The notes: generated by a model from the sequence alone, not told the origin. Positions 1 through 7,875 are shown, counted from the first letter of the stretch. The stretch is DNA of 64,000 nt from Agrococcus sediminis (GCF_007923295.1 NZ_VOIR01000012.1:62001-126000); one strand, 5' to 3'. Numbers and translations are program-made.

Positions 1-2
1 TC

Positions 3-578
3 TTAGAGCAAGGCGCGACCGTCAGTGCCCTTCGCGATGGTGGGCACAGTGTGGTCCAGTCGATCATGCTCGACGCTCGCGATGCCGAGGTAGCCGAAGC
101 CCGGTTGCCCCTGCCAGCGGCTCCAAAGCTCGAGATACGGACGCAGCTCCCGCAGGTTGCCGATGCGGTCGGTCAGGTAGGGGTAGAGCGCAGCGGTCGG
201 CAGGACGAGCAACCCGCCCGCAATGCGACCCTCCAGCATGCCCTTAGCCATGCGATTGATGGCGCGATGCGACGACGAGATGTTGCCCGTCTCCCATTCG
301 ACCACGAACGGCAGTGAGTCGCCCCTCGGAAAGGTGTAGTGAGCATCGAAGTAGTCGAACTCGTCCTCCCAGCCATACTGAAGGAGTCGAGTGATGAACG
401 CATCCTTGATCGGCTTGACGCCGTTGCCCTTCCGGGTGGGATTGATCGCGAAATCGTCCGAACCGTGTGGCCACCGGATGGCGTCGATGCCATCGAGAAT
501 GTGGTCCTGCACGACCTCAAACTCGGCTGACGTTGAATAGCCGTCGTCCACCAGGGTGATCCACTCGTCAAATCGCAC
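3..578 (-). CDS. BamHI/BglII-like type II restriction endonuclease
   Basis: This 191-aa protein resembles the BamHI/BglII/BstYI group of type II restriction endonucleases, which cut short palindromic sites as homodimers. Seen: an acidic cluster (D72, E73, D75, D78), then V-E-W-E-T-G-N at residues 93-99 followed by SSSHR. The E-x-E at 94/96 fits the metal-binding active site of the PD-(D/E)XK fold. The start is GTG at 576-578; no ATG is in frame nearby. The gene stops 3 bp from the window edge, so a partner methyltransferase could lie further left; none is visible here. It sits at the end of the mobile element, outside the integrase, a common place for defence cargo. Endonuclease-like assignment is fairly sure; the exact subfamily and cleavage site are not known. 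Confidence 0.7.
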   Translation of the reverse strand: MRFDEWITLVDDGYSTSAEFEVVQDHILDGIDAIRWPHGSDDFAINPTRKGNGVKPIKDAFITRLLQYGWEDEFDYFDAHYTFPRGDSLPFVVEWETGNISSSHRAINRMAKGMLEGRIAGGLLVLPTAALYPYLTDRIGNLRELRPYLELWSRWQGQPGFGYLGIASVEHDRLDHTVPTIAKGTDGRALL

Positions 579-642
579 GTGGTCATGCTGTCAGCGGTGT
601 GATGCGGCTGCAACTGTGGGTGGCTTGCGAGACAGTCGACGC

Positions 643-1056
643 ATGAAGCCGCGCATCACGACAATGCAGGATCTCAAGCCCGAAGACATCGGGCATGTCA
701 TCTCGTTCCCGCACTACCGGCCGCAGCCCGGCCTCGGCGCAGTGACCGGCGAGCTTGTCGGAATCGACCCGTCGACCACCTACAAGGGCAACATGCCGGT
801 GCACTGGTTTTCCGTCCGCCTCCGCCAGGGGCGCGGCTTCGATCGCAGACGCCCCACCTCCTACGGTCCCTTCGCAGCCGATTACCCCGTAACGGTGGGC
901 GACACGTCGACGCCGCCCAGGCCGAGAGCGCCGGGCCGACCGCAGCGGCCCACGGAAGGTGGCGTGGTGTGGAGCAGCGAATGGAGCCAGCGACCGACTC
1001 GGCCCCGCACACTCCCTCGCCCGACTCGCGTGGAGCCCGCCGCAGAGCAGGACTAA
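643..1056 (+). CDS. Hypothetical small protein of the mobile element
   Basis: This encodes a 137-aa protein that I do not recognise. The first 80 residues (KPEDIGHVISFPHYRP, GELVGIDPSTTYKG, WFSVRLRQG) alternate hydrophobic and polar residues as in a small beta-barrel. The last 60 are rich in Pro, Arg and Thr and look disordered. An ATG at 643 is the best start; ATG 664 is also possible. It is transcribed towards the integrase and away from the restriction gene, so it is probably a single-gene cargo unit. Confidence 0.5.
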   Translation: MKPRITTMQDLKPEDIGHVISFPHYRPQPGLGAVTGELVGIDPSTTYKGNMPVHWFSVRLRQGRGFDRRRPTSYGPFAADYPVTVGDTSTPPRPRAPGRPQRPTEGGVVWSSEWSQRPTRPRTLPRPTRVEPAAEQD

Positions 1057-1105
1057 GCGGCATCCGCCCGACGCCGTGGCTCCCTGGCTCGTAGGCCAAC
1101 GAACG

Positions 1106-1146
1106 AACGCGCCGAGCCCTCCTGTGTGGGAAGAGCCCGGCGCGTT
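1106..1146 (-). terminator. Hairpin terminator after the integrase gene
   Basis: Arms AACGCGCC (1106-1113) and GGCGCGTT (1139-1146) pair perfectly and extend to about 12 bp with one mismatch. The hairpin lies 12 bp beyond the integrase stop codon and also follows the convergent gene ending at 1056, so it may act in both directions. No strong U-tract is seen. Confidence 0.6.
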
Positions 1147-1158
1147 GGCGAGATGTGG

Positions 1159-2295
1159 CTACGCGGTCGCGGCGTCCAACGCGTCGAAGCGGGCACGGTG
1201 CAGAGCGTCGTCGCCGGGATACAGGTGGGCGTACACGGTGTCTGTCGTGACGAGCGAGCCGTGGCCGAGCCAGCGGGACACCCGGTAGGGCTCGATCCCC
1301 GCTGCCAGCCACAAACTGGCGGCCGTGTGCCGCAGGTCGTGGAAGCGCATCGGCGGAAGCTCGGCGGCGGCGACCGCGCGGGCGAAGGCGTTGCGGCGGA
1401 AGGCTTGCAAGTCGAGTGGACGCGAGTAGTCGAGCCGCTGTCCGGCGTTAGTCCGGGCAGGCCATAGCAGCGCAGTCGGGTCGCCCGAGCGCGGGTGCAG
1501 CATCAGGTAGCGGCGCAAGTCGGCGACGAGCGCCGTGGACAGCAGCGGCACGTCCCGAGACGAGCGGCGCGACTTCGGCGTGCCTGCGACCCACTCCCCC
1601 GCGATCCGCTGGAGCGTCTGCCGCACCGAGACGCGCTGCCGCGCCAGGTCCACGTCACCCACTCGCAGCCCGACGATCTCCCCGGCGCGCAGGCCCGTGA
1701 ACGCGGCGAACCGCACCAGCAGGTCGAACGGTGCCTGGTCGTCGGCCCCGAGCGCCGCTGCGAGTTTGTCGACCTGGGCCTTGGTCAAGAAGCTCGCCGA
1801 GGTGTCCTCGTCGTGCGACTTCGGTAGCCGGACGCCGTCGCACGGGTTGTAGGCGACCTCCCGGTTCAGCAGGGCGTGCTTGAACACCTTGCGCAGCGCG
1901 ACGTAGGCCTTCGCGACGGTCGCAGGAGCCAGTCCCTCGGCGGCCATCTCCGACACCCACAGCTGCACGTCCGCCGTCGTCACCGCCGTGACGCGCCGTG
2001 CGCCGAAGCGCGGCAGCAGTCGGGCGCGGTTGATGCGCCGAGCTTCTTGCAGCGAGCGCGCCTTCAGCACCAGCTCGGCACCGCACATCATGTCCTCGGC
2101 GACCTGGGCGACGGTGCGGCCCTTGGCGTGCGCGGCCGTGGACGTGCCGGCAGCGACCTCGGTCTCGACCTTCAGTGCGAAGCGCTCGGCGTCACGCTTG
2201 ACGCTGAAGGTCCGCTGACGCTCCTTGCCGCGGTCCTTCCAGCGCACCTCGTAGGCGCGACCGGCCTTGCGGGTGACTTCACGGACGTGCGCCAT
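1159..2295 (-). CDS. int: Tyrosine site-specific integrase
   Basis: This 378-aa tyrosine recombinase catalyses integration and excision of the element. An N-terminal arm-binding segment (residues about 1-50, basic, with AYEVRW) is followed by a core-binding SAM-like domain (about 60-160) and the catalytic domain. Catalytic residues are visible: R203 (in FTGLRAGEI), K241 (TPKSRRSSRDVP), H319 and R322 (HDLRHTAAS), H345 (WLGHG) and nucleophile Y355 (DTVYAH). The ATG start overlaps the end of the upstream 80-aa gene by 17 bp, so the two are cotranscribed. The matching attachment site on the right is the tRNA-Thr half at 9301-9349. Confidence 0.95.
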   Translation of the reverse strand: MAHVREVTRKAGRAYEVRWKDRGKERQRTFSVKRDAERFALKVETEVAAGTSTAAHAKGRTVAQVAEDMMCGAELVLKARSLQEARRINRARLLPRFGARRVTAVTTADVQLWVSEMAAEGLAPATVAKAYVALRKVFKHALLNREVAYNPCDGVRLPKSHDEDTSASFLTKAQVDKLAAALGADDQAPFDLLVRFAAFTGLRAGEIVGLRVGDVDLARQRVSVRQTLQRIAGEWVAGTPKSRRSSRDVPLLSTALVADLRRYLMLHPRSGDPTALLWPARTNAGQRLDYSRPLDLQAFRRNAFARAVAAAELPPMRFHDLRHTAASLWLAAGIEPYRVSRWLGHGSLVTTDTVYAHLYPGDDALHRARFDALDAATA

Positions 2296-2521
2296 CGGGC
2301 ACCTCCACAGTTGCGCCGGGGCCGTAGGTTCCGGCGATGAACGGCGTCATGAGCGAGCGGCTCGCGCGCTGTCGGTAGGCCCACACGCGCACGCGGCCGG
2401 TGCGGTGCAGCGTTTCGGTTCGGACGACCTCCACGACGGCGGGCTCGGCCTGCGGGCTGGCGCGGTAGATAAAGCTGTTGCCGGGCAGTAAGTCGGCAGC
2501 GAGGCGGGTGGTGATGTTCAT
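2279..2521 (-). CDS. Small hypothetical protein upstream of integrase
   Basis: This 80-aa protein starts at ATG 2519-2521, preceded by an AGGAGC ribosome-binding site. It has no motif I can name. The sequence is mixed beta-like (NSFIYRASPQAEPAVVEVVRT, GRVRVWAYR) with a short Gly/Pro-rich tail. Its 3' end overlaps the integrase start, which suggests translational coupling with the integrase. A modulator of integrase is possible but is only a guess from position. Confidence 0.6.
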   Translation of the reverse strand: MNITTRLAADLLPGNSFIYRASPQAEPAVVEVVRTETLHRTGRVRVWAYRQRASRSLMTPFIAGTYGPGATVEVPDGARP

Positions 2522-2628
2522 CGGGTGCTCCTGTCTGGCCGTTTGGCCATTTGCGTGGTTAGAAGTGATCGGGATGGGCGGGAGTGCTCGGCTGGGGCGT
2601 TCGTCCGCCGCATGGCCAGCGGCGTGGC

Positions 2629-3267
2629 CTACGGGGCAGACGCGGCGGCGAGGTAGGCGCGGCGAACGGTGCTCTCGTGCCAGAGCGGCAGTCCGGTGGG
2701 CGAGAGGACGCGCTCGGTGGTGAGGGCGTCGGCGATCGCGCCGTAGGTTGTGCCTGCCTCGCGGTCGGTGACGATCCGGCGCAGCACCTGAGCAGGTATC
2801 GCCGAGCGCCGTCCGTTGTGCAGCCCGCGTGCCTTGCGGGCCGCGAGGGCCTCTCGGGTCCGAGTGGCGATCATCTCCCGCTCCAGCTCGGCGAACGTCG
2901 CGAGCATCTGGGCCATGGCCCGTCCGCCGGGTGTCGTGAGGTCGAGCGCGTTGTCGAGCACGACCAGCGACCACCGCTGCCGGAGGGCGTCGTCGATGAT
3001 CGCCGAGGCGTGCCGCACCGAGCGTGCGAGCCGGTCAAGCTTCGCGACGATGAGCCCGTCGGCCTGGCCGGTCGCGAGCATGTGCAGGGCTTCGCGCAGG
3101 CCGGGGTTGACGTGCTTGCCCGAGCGGCCGAGGTCGTCCACGTACTCGAAGGTCCAGCCGCGTCGCTCGCACTCGGCCGCGAGCGCGACGCGCTGAGCCT
3201 CCACGCCGAGGCCGGAGCGCTCCTGCTCTTCGGTGCTGACCCGGACATAGGCGAGCATGTGGCTCAT
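2629..3267 (-). CDS. Serine recombinase (resolvase/invertase type)
   Basis: This small serine recombinase of 212 aa has the catalytic serine at S11 in AYVRVSTEEQ. The conserved R-L-A-R-S motif (LDRLARSVRH) and ELEREMIATRTREAL of the long E helix are present. A C-terminal helix-turn-helix (TYGAIADALTTERV to STVRRAYL) binds DNA. I chose ATG 3265-3267 because its ATGA overlaps the stop of the upstream DUF4314 gene; five residues further upstream are possible. Such proteins resolve multimers or invert segments. Here it accompanies a separate tyrosine integrase, so it may maintain the circular form or move a sub-segment. Confidence 0.9.
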   Translation of the reverse strand: MSHMLAYVRVSTEEQERSGLGVEAQRVALAAECERRGWTFEYVDDLGRSGKHVNPGLREALHMLATGQADGLIVAKLDRLARSVRHASAIIDDALRQRWSLVVLDNALDLTTPGGRAMAQMLATFAELEREMIATRTREALAARKARGLHNGRRSAIPAQVLRRIVTDREAGTTYGAIADALTTERVLSPTGLPLWHESTVRRAYLAAASAP

Positions 3268-3503
3268 CGCTCCGCCTCCCATGCAGGGTCACCGACTGTG
3301 ACGCAGCAGCCAGGCACGAGCGGGTCGCCGCAGCGCTCGCAGAGCAGCTCCCACTCGTCCACGCCCGGCACGAGCCCGAGCGTCGACCCGTTGTCCCAGC
3401 GGGTTTGCACGCCGCCGAGGTCATCGACATTCAGTACGGTGCCGGTGTCACCCGGCCTCAGCCCGGTGTGTGGGTCGGTGGTTGCGATCGGTCGCACTTG
3501 CAT
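3264..3503 (-). CDS. DUF4314 domain protein
   Basis: This 79-aa protein has the DUF4314 pattern TGLRPGDTGTVLNVDD, then TRWDNGSTLGLVPGVD. It is a small SH3-like domain often found in actinobacterial phages and integrative elements, where its function is unknown. A C-terminal CERC...CC cluster could bind metal. ATG 3501-3503 has an AGGAGC site upstream. Its stop overlaps the recombinase start by 4 bp, so both belong to one transcript. Confidence 0.8.
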   Translation of the reverse strand: MQVRPIATTDPHTGLRPGDTGTVLNVDDLGGVQTRWDNGSTLGLVPGVDEWELLCERCGDPLVPGCCVTVGDPAWEAER

Positions 3504-3610
3504 GTCGTGCTCCTTGTGTCGGTTGGCAGGCGGAAGGCGTTGGGGGACGTTTCCGCTCGACGAGGAAGCTTCGTCCAACGGCGTGGCCGCGGCAAACGGC
3601 CGTGTGATCC

Positions 3611-4102
3611 TCACGGCGAGTCATGGTCTGAGGATCGGTAGGAGCGCTTCGAGCGCTTGGGGCGCAGGGGTCGGCGCTCGGGTGCGGGCGGCTCGGGCTC
3701 GACCACCTCGGCGTCCACCACGTCCTCGCCGTAGTCGATGATCACGTCGGCGAGGTTGCGCTCCAGCAAGCTCGGCCCGTGCACCGCAACGTCCACATCC
3801 ACAGCGGTGCGAGCAGACAGCCCGGCGCGGTCGAGCAGGTCGCGGGCGGCGGCGAGCCGGACGGCGTGCGGCGCGGTCTTGTCGTACATCAGCACCACCA
3901 GCTGCGCCGCTGCACGGTCGGCGGCCATCAGGATGCGCACCTGCGCGGCGGCCTTCACCTGCGGCGCTGCCCCGCCATGCATCCGGCACACGGTCGCACC
4001 TCTGATCGCGTAGTTGCGACACGCACCTCCGGACTTCCGCCGTGCACTGCATCGGGTCTCGGTCTTCATCAGGTCCGTCATCTCATCTCTCCACTTCTTC
4101 AT
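3611..4102 (-). CDS. HGG-motif zinc-finger-like phage/element protein
   Basis: The protein carries C-S-A-R-R-K-S-G-G-A-C-R-N-Y-A, then G-A-T-V-C-R-M-H-G-G, a four-ligand (Cys/His) pattern common in small proteins of actinobacterial phages and integrated elements. A helical stretch follows (about residues 45-95, with LAAARDLLDRAGL). The acidic/Pro segment near 130-145 and the basic tail (RPLRPKRSKRSYRS) look flexible. The start is uncertain: ATG 4100-4102, 4079-4081 or 4067-4069, none with ideal ribosome-binding spacing. Some relatives lie next to terminase genes, but none is visible here, so no packaging role is claimed. Confidence 0.65.
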   Translation of the reverse strand: MKKWRDEMTDLMKTETRCSARRKSGGACRNYAIRGATVCRMHGGAAPQVKAAAQVRILMAADRAAAQLVVLMYDKTAPHAVRLAAARDLLDRAGLSARTAVDVDVAVHGPSLLERNLADVIIDYGEDVVDAEVVEPEPPAPERRPLRPKRSKRSYRSSDHDSP

Positions 4103-4132
4103 TCATCTGTCGGACTGGCCCAGGCGGGACGG

Positions 4133-4267
4133 CGTACCGGACCGAACCTGAACCGGCCCCTAAAGGGGTCCCGGTTCGGTTCGGTGCCGGGTACGCGCCC
4201 GCCCTCCCGCAGGTGACCGAACCGGGTTCGGTCCCGGTTCGCGGTTTGGTCCCCTCGGTTCGGTCAC
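4133..4267. repeat. Nested palindromes with GGTTCGGT/ACCGAACC motif
   Basis: A long imperfect inverted repeat spans 4133-4195: CGTACC...GTACG outer arms, ACCGAACC/GGTTCGGT inside, CCCCT-AA-AGGGG at the tip. A second pair, GTGACCGAACCG (4213-4224) and CGGTTCGGTCAC (4256-4267), overlaps the primase stop codon and encloses a third palindrome, ACCGAACC-G-GGTTCGGT. The block lies directly after the primase-helicase gene. It could be a strong terminator or a replication origin with iterated binding sites. The same octamer recurs next to the right attachment site (9271-9278). Confidence 0.75.
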
Positions 4268-6405
4268 GCATCGGTCGCTCCGGAGCCTGGGAAGTGCCGA
4301 TGCGAGCCCCTGCCGCCGATCTCGATCTCGCGCAGTATCTGACCGGACTCGACCAGCTCGGTGATGACGTCCTCGACGTACTCGCTGCTCTTGCCGTTGC
4401 CGCGCGCTCTCGCCTTCAGCTTGTTGAGCGCGATGCCCGGCTCGGCGGAAACCGCCCCGAGCAGGGCAGGGACGATCGCGGCGCGGGCCTCCGCCTGTTT
4501 CTCGGAGAGCATGAGCTTCCGCGACTGCTCTCGGTGCTGGCGCTCGCCGGTTACCTTCTCGGCGGCGTACTCCGCAGCGGACATCTGCCGATGCAGGCGC
4601 ATCACCAGCGAAGCCTCGCCGTCGGGGAGCGCCACGACCTCAGCGTCGAGCTGCACGGCGAGCAGAGGGCCGTTCTTCTGCTTCTCCTGCACGAGCCCGA
4701 CTCGGTCGCTCGCGAGACTCTCGACGCGGATGTGCGCGCCGGAACGCATGCGGGGATGGTCCGTGCCGCGTGCCCGCTCGCCAGCCGCATTCGTGTGCGC
4801 GCCGACGAGAACGGCGACAGGCGATCCGGTGAGGTCCTCCAACACACGCGCCAGCGCTCGCAAGCCGCGCGTGGCAAGCTCGGTGCCCTCGGCGTTCTCG
4901 TCCCCGGACATGTACTCCACGAGCGGATCGAAGGCCACAGCTACGACGGGCTGGCCGAGCCGCTCGTGCACGTCCATCACCGTTCGCACCACCCTGGCGA
5001 CGCCCTCAGGGGCGGTCAGGTTGACAGGCGTGGAGACGTACTTGATGGGGGGCTTGCGTGGTGGGTCGTGGACGACGTTCCAGGCGTCGATGCGGGCTCC
5101 GAGCTGAGCTAGGCCCTCGCCTTCGAACAGCACCGCCGCGCCCTGGCGCACCTCGTGGCCATGCCAGGGCTGGCCCGTCGCGATGTGACGCAGCATGTCG
5201 AGCATCACGAAGGTCTTCTTCGCGCCCGGCGCGCCGTACAGGTTTGTGAAGAACCCCTCCGGCACCCAGCCGTCGATGACGTAGCCGGCAGGCGGTAGCG
5301 CCATCACCTGATCGTCGTCTAGCGCATCGTCGATCAACGACTGCCGCGCGTCGTCGGCGTGGTTGTCGAAGTACACCTGCACGGCGGCGCGGATTGGGTC
5401 GGCGGCGTCGGCGGCGCGCTCGCGAGCCTTCTCCATCTGAGCGAGCACGCCCGAGCCGGTCGCGCCGCTCATGAACGCAACCGTCAGGTCGCCGCCGACG
5501 TGGCCCCGCTCGACGCCGAGCTCGCAGACGTCGAGTACGTGCGCTGCTGTGACTCCAGCGGCGAGCGCGCGCCGAGCGAACGTCTCGGCACCCTCGTGTC
5601 CGGCGTTGTCGTTGTCGTAGTAGACGAACACCTCGCGTCCAGCGAGCTTCGACAGATCGTCCGGCACCTTGCCCGCACCGCCCGTACCCGTGACGACGGC
5701 GTAGAGCCCCTCGGCCTTCTGCCACGCGAGCATCGCGTCCATCTCGCCCTCTGCAACCAGCACAGGCAGCGTGTTGCCGGACAGCGTCTCCGTGAAGGCC
5801 AGCGCCGCTGTGCCGTGGTCCTTCACGTTGAGCATCTTCGGGTCGCCGCCCGGCTTGTAGCGGCGGACGTTGTGCCAGGGGCCGAGCCCCTGGCGCACGG
5901 GGATCATGTAGCGCTTGCCGTCCCAGCCGAGCTTGAAGCGTTCGATGGTCTCGACGGTCAGGCCGCGCTGCGTCTTCAGGTACTCCACGCGCTCGGGGTA
6001 CTTCGCCATCATCTGGTCGTGCCACTCGTAGGGCTTGTTCTGGTTCGGCAGAGGCACGAGCGCCGGAATCGGTCGCGCGCTCGGCGCGCTCAGCTGACCT
6101 GTCGGCGCGGCGTCGAAGCTCGTGAACTGCCGCACGACGCTGCCCAGCGAGAGGCGATGATCGTTCTCCTCGGCGCGCGTGTAACACCACCACCGCATGT
6201 CCGCGAGATTGACGCTGGCAGAGGCCGACTTGCTGGTGGCGGGGTCTTCACAGACCGGGCACCAAAGCATCTGCTCGTCGCCGGACGGTTCGCCGACGAA
6301 CCGGCTGCCGAGCGCTTCGACTACTTGCTCGGCGGAGTAGCTGCGATCGTCTACCGCGTGCGCCCGAGAGCGTCGGCCCTTGCGAGGAATGACGTGGTCA
6401 GGCAC
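4264..6405 (-). CDS. Toprim primase / AAA ATPase helicase of the element
   Basis: This 713-aa protein joins a primase-like half to a RepA-like hexameric helicase half. Residues 45-80 hold a zinc-ribbon-like set (C49, C52, C74). The Toprim motifs are AEGEMDA (E219/E221) and VYYDNDNAGHEGA (D264, D266). The ATPase domain has Walker A GAPGAKKT (391-398), a hydrophobic strand ending in AFDPLVEYMSGDEN as Walker B, and a sensor-like VLVGAHTNAAGERARG. The C-terminal 70 residues look like a winged helix (SSEYVEDVITELVESGQIL). Starting at GTG 6403-6405, it overlaps the excisionase-like gene by 8 bp. It is the likely replication initiator of the excised circle. Confidence 0.9.
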   Translation of the reverse strand: MPDHVIPRKGRRSRAHAVDDRSYSAEQVVEALGSRFVGEPSGDEQMLWCPVCEDPATSKSASASVNLADMRWWCYTRAEENDHRLSLGSVVRQFTSFDAAPTGQLSAPSARPIPALVPLPNQNKPYEWHDQMMAKYPERVEYLKTQRGLTVETIERFKLGWDGKRYMIPVRQGLGPWHNVRRYKPGGDPKMLNVKDHGTAALAFTETLSGNTLPVLVAEGEMDAMLAWQKAEGLYAVVTGTGGAGKVPDDLSKLAGREVFVYYDNDNAGHEGAETFARRALAAGVTAAHVLDVCELGVERGHVGGDLTVAFMSGATGSGVLAQMEKARERAADAADPIRAAVQVYFDNHADDARQSLIDDALDDDQVMALPPAGYVIDGWVPEGFFTNLYGAPGAKKTFVMLDMLRHIATGQPWHGHEVRQGAAVLFEGEGLAQLGARIDAWNVVHDPPRKPPIKYVSTPVNLTAPEGVARVVRTVMDVHERLGQPVVAVAFDPLVEYMSGDENAEGTELATRGLRALARVLEDLTGSPVAVLVGAHTNAAGERARGTDHPRMRSGAHIRVESLASDRVGLVQEKQKNGPLLAVQLDAEVVALPDGEASLVMRLHRQMSAAEYAAEKVTGERQHREQSRKLMLSEKQAEARAAIVPALLGAVSAEPGIALNKLKARARGNGKSSEYVEDVITELVESGQILREIEIGGRGSHRHFPGSGATDA

Positions 6406-6628
6406 GGTCGCCGTCCAGGGGCGAGCCGTCGCCGGTGATCCAAGCCTCGAGGTCTTCGGCGGCGATCAGTACACGGAGCCCGCCGGGGCGGGCGTAGCGG
6501 ATGCGGTTGGTCTGGATCGCGCGGCGCACCTGGCGCTCGGTGATCGCGTAGCGCATCGCGAGCGGGTGTCGGGGTGCCTCGGCGGGCGTGTAGACGGGTT
6601 GACGTAGCGGGGTGTCCTTGGCGGACAT
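6398..6628 (-). CDS. Excisionase-like helix-turn-helix protein
   Basis: This 76-aa protein resembles MerR/excisionase-type HTH_17 domains: AMRYAITERQVRRAIQTNRI forms the helix-turn-helix and ARPGGLRVLIAAEDLEAWI the wing. ATG 6626-6628 has an AGGAGG site 7 bp upstream. That site is buried in a perfect inverted repeat (6633-6659). It is the first gene of the operon leading to the primase. It may be the recombination directionality factor or a regulator of replication; the sequence alone does not separate these. Confidence 0.8.
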   Translation of the reverse strand: MSAKDTPLRQPVYTPAEAPRHPLAMRYAITERQVRRAIQTNRIRYARPGGLRVLIAAEDLEAWITGDGSPLDGDRA

Positions 6629-6632
6629 GGCG

Positions 6633-6659
6633 GAACCTCCTCGTGAGTCGAGGAGGTTC
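6633..6659 (-). promoter_or_regulatory. Perfect inverted repeat covering the ribosome-binding site
   Basis: GAACCTCCTCG (6633-6643) and CGAGGAGGTTC (6649-6659) pair perfectly over 11 bp around a 5-nt loop, just upstream of the excisionase-like start. Each arm contains an AGGAGG or its complement, so the Shine-Dalgarno would be paired in the mRNA. It could also be a repressor operator. The remaining sequence up to 6882 holds no gene that I can support. Confidence 0.7.
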
Positions 6660-6882
6660 GGGAGGGTGTGCCGCCGCGGACCCCCTCGACGTGTTGTCGA
6701 TGGTGGGTCCGCTGACCGGCTACACGGGCCTCGTGGTCCCAGCGAGCGCTGCTCGCCGTCTGGTTTCTCCGAGGCCTTCACGTAGCCGCTATGCGTCGCC
6801 TGGTCTCTGCTTGCGCTACAAGCCAGGTTCGAACAGCGGGTCTAACTGATGGTTGATCGTAGGGCAGGTCAGGCGAGGACTG

Positions 6883-7371
6883 TCAACCGGCACGCCCTTC
6901 GAACTCGGCAAGTCGTGCCGCGAGCCGGACGCGCTCGCGGGTGTCGTCGGACGCGAGTTTGATGCGGACAAGGTCGGCGGCGTCGAGCGCGGCCAACAGT
7001 GCCCAGCCGTATCGGGCGAGCCGCCAACCAGCCGGGTGCGCGGGTCGGGCCTGCGCCTGCTGGAGGTGCCGCGCTAGCCGGTTCATGGAGTAGAACCGCA
7101 CGCCGCGCTCGGCGTGCCACCCGCGCAGCCGCACGAGAGCTTCCCCGACAGAGTTTGCGGGTGGTTCGCTGTCGAAGTCGATCCAGTGGAGATGCGCGGT
7201 GGCCTTCTCATAATTCGACAATCGCGTGATCAGTTTTCTGTCAGACAACTCGATTGGCAGAATTGGACGGCCGGGGTTGGCGGTCCAGAATTCGACGACA
7301 GAAGGCACCGGCGTAGCGGGCCGCAATTGCGGCGAGTAGAATTGTTCTGCGGGAATCATGACGTGTCTCAT
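6883..7371 (-). CDS. Hypothetical protein of the element
   Basis: A 162-aa protein I do not recognise. The N-terminal half (FWTANPGRPILPIELSDRKL, HLHWIDFDSEPP) looks alpha/beta. The second half is helical (MNRLARHLQQAQARP, ALLAALDAADLVRIKLASD) and ends in a basic helix. No transmembrane segment is seen. The coding sequence around 7200-7300 is visibly richer in A/T than the chromosome further right. It precedes the excisionase/primase operon on the same strand with a 254-bp gap. Confidence 0.6.
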   Translation of the reverse strand: MRHVMIPAEQFYSPQLRPATPVPSVVEFWTANPGRPILPIELSDRKLITRLSNYEKATAHLHWIDFDSEPPANSVGEALVRLRGWHAERGVRFYSMNRLARHLQQAQARPAHPAGWRLARYGWALLAALDAADLVRIKLASDDTRERVRLAARLAEFEGRAG

Positions 7372-7431
7372 CTCTCGTGGGTTGGGAACCTCTGGGGCCG
7401 GACGGTCGAGCTATCCGGCCCCTTCTCGCGC

Positions 7432-7875
7432 TCAGACCGCGAGTGCCGGTCGGAGGATCGGGTAACGCTGCATGAGCATCGAATAGCCGGCATACGGGTC
7501 CTGAAGCTTCTCCGCGTGCCAGGCGCTCTCGCGCTCCGCCCGCTCCAGCGCGCCGAGGGCGGTCTCCGCGTCACGCCGCAGCGCCTCGAAGCGCTTCGCA
7601 ACGGCGGTCGGGTCCGCGCCGCTGTCGAGCGCCTGGCGCACCTCCTCGGCCAGCGCGAAGCCGATCTCCTTGGCGGCTGTCATGTCGTCCGCTGCGTTGG
7701 CGACGAAGTCCTCCGCCGCCTCGACGATGGCGGCCTCGTAGGTGCGGACCTTCTCGAACACGAGCGCGTCGATCTGCTTCACGGTCTCGACTTCGAGGTT
7801 GGAGTTGCCGTACTGCTGCTCCCGCGCGAGCAGGCGCAGGTCGTGGGGCGTCGGGCTCGCTGCGTTCGTGCTCAT
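7432..7875 (-). CDS. Hypothetical helical protein of the element
   Basis: A 147-aa, mostly alpha-helical and acidic protein (VETVKQIDALVFEKVRTYE, AAEDFVANAADDMTAAKEIG, KRFEALRRDAETALGALERA) with coiled-coil character. No known domain recognised. Its ATG overlaps the stop of the 75-aa gene upstream by 4 bp (ATGA), so both are cotranscribed and probably coupled. Confidence 0.65.
   Translation of the reverse strand: MSTNAASPTPHDLRLLAREQQYGNSNLEVETVKQIDALVFEKVRTYEAAIVEAAEDFVANAADDMTAAKEIGFALAEEVRQALDSGADPTAVAKRFEALRRDAETALGALERAERESAWHAEKLQDPYAGYSMLMQRYPILRPALAV

Noticed and set aside
1106-1146. Inverted repeat considered as the left attachment site of the element
   Set aside because: It lacks any tRNA sequence in common with 9301-9349 and has the form of a terminator after the integrase stop.
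2629-4102. A terminase-small-subunit/packaging module
   Set aside because: The HGG protein alone is not enough: no large terminase, portal or capsid gene is visible, so a prophage call is not supported.
6781-6850. GGTTCGAAC segment that looked like a tRNA T-arm
   Set aside because: No matching acceptor, D-arm or anticodon arm can be folded around it.
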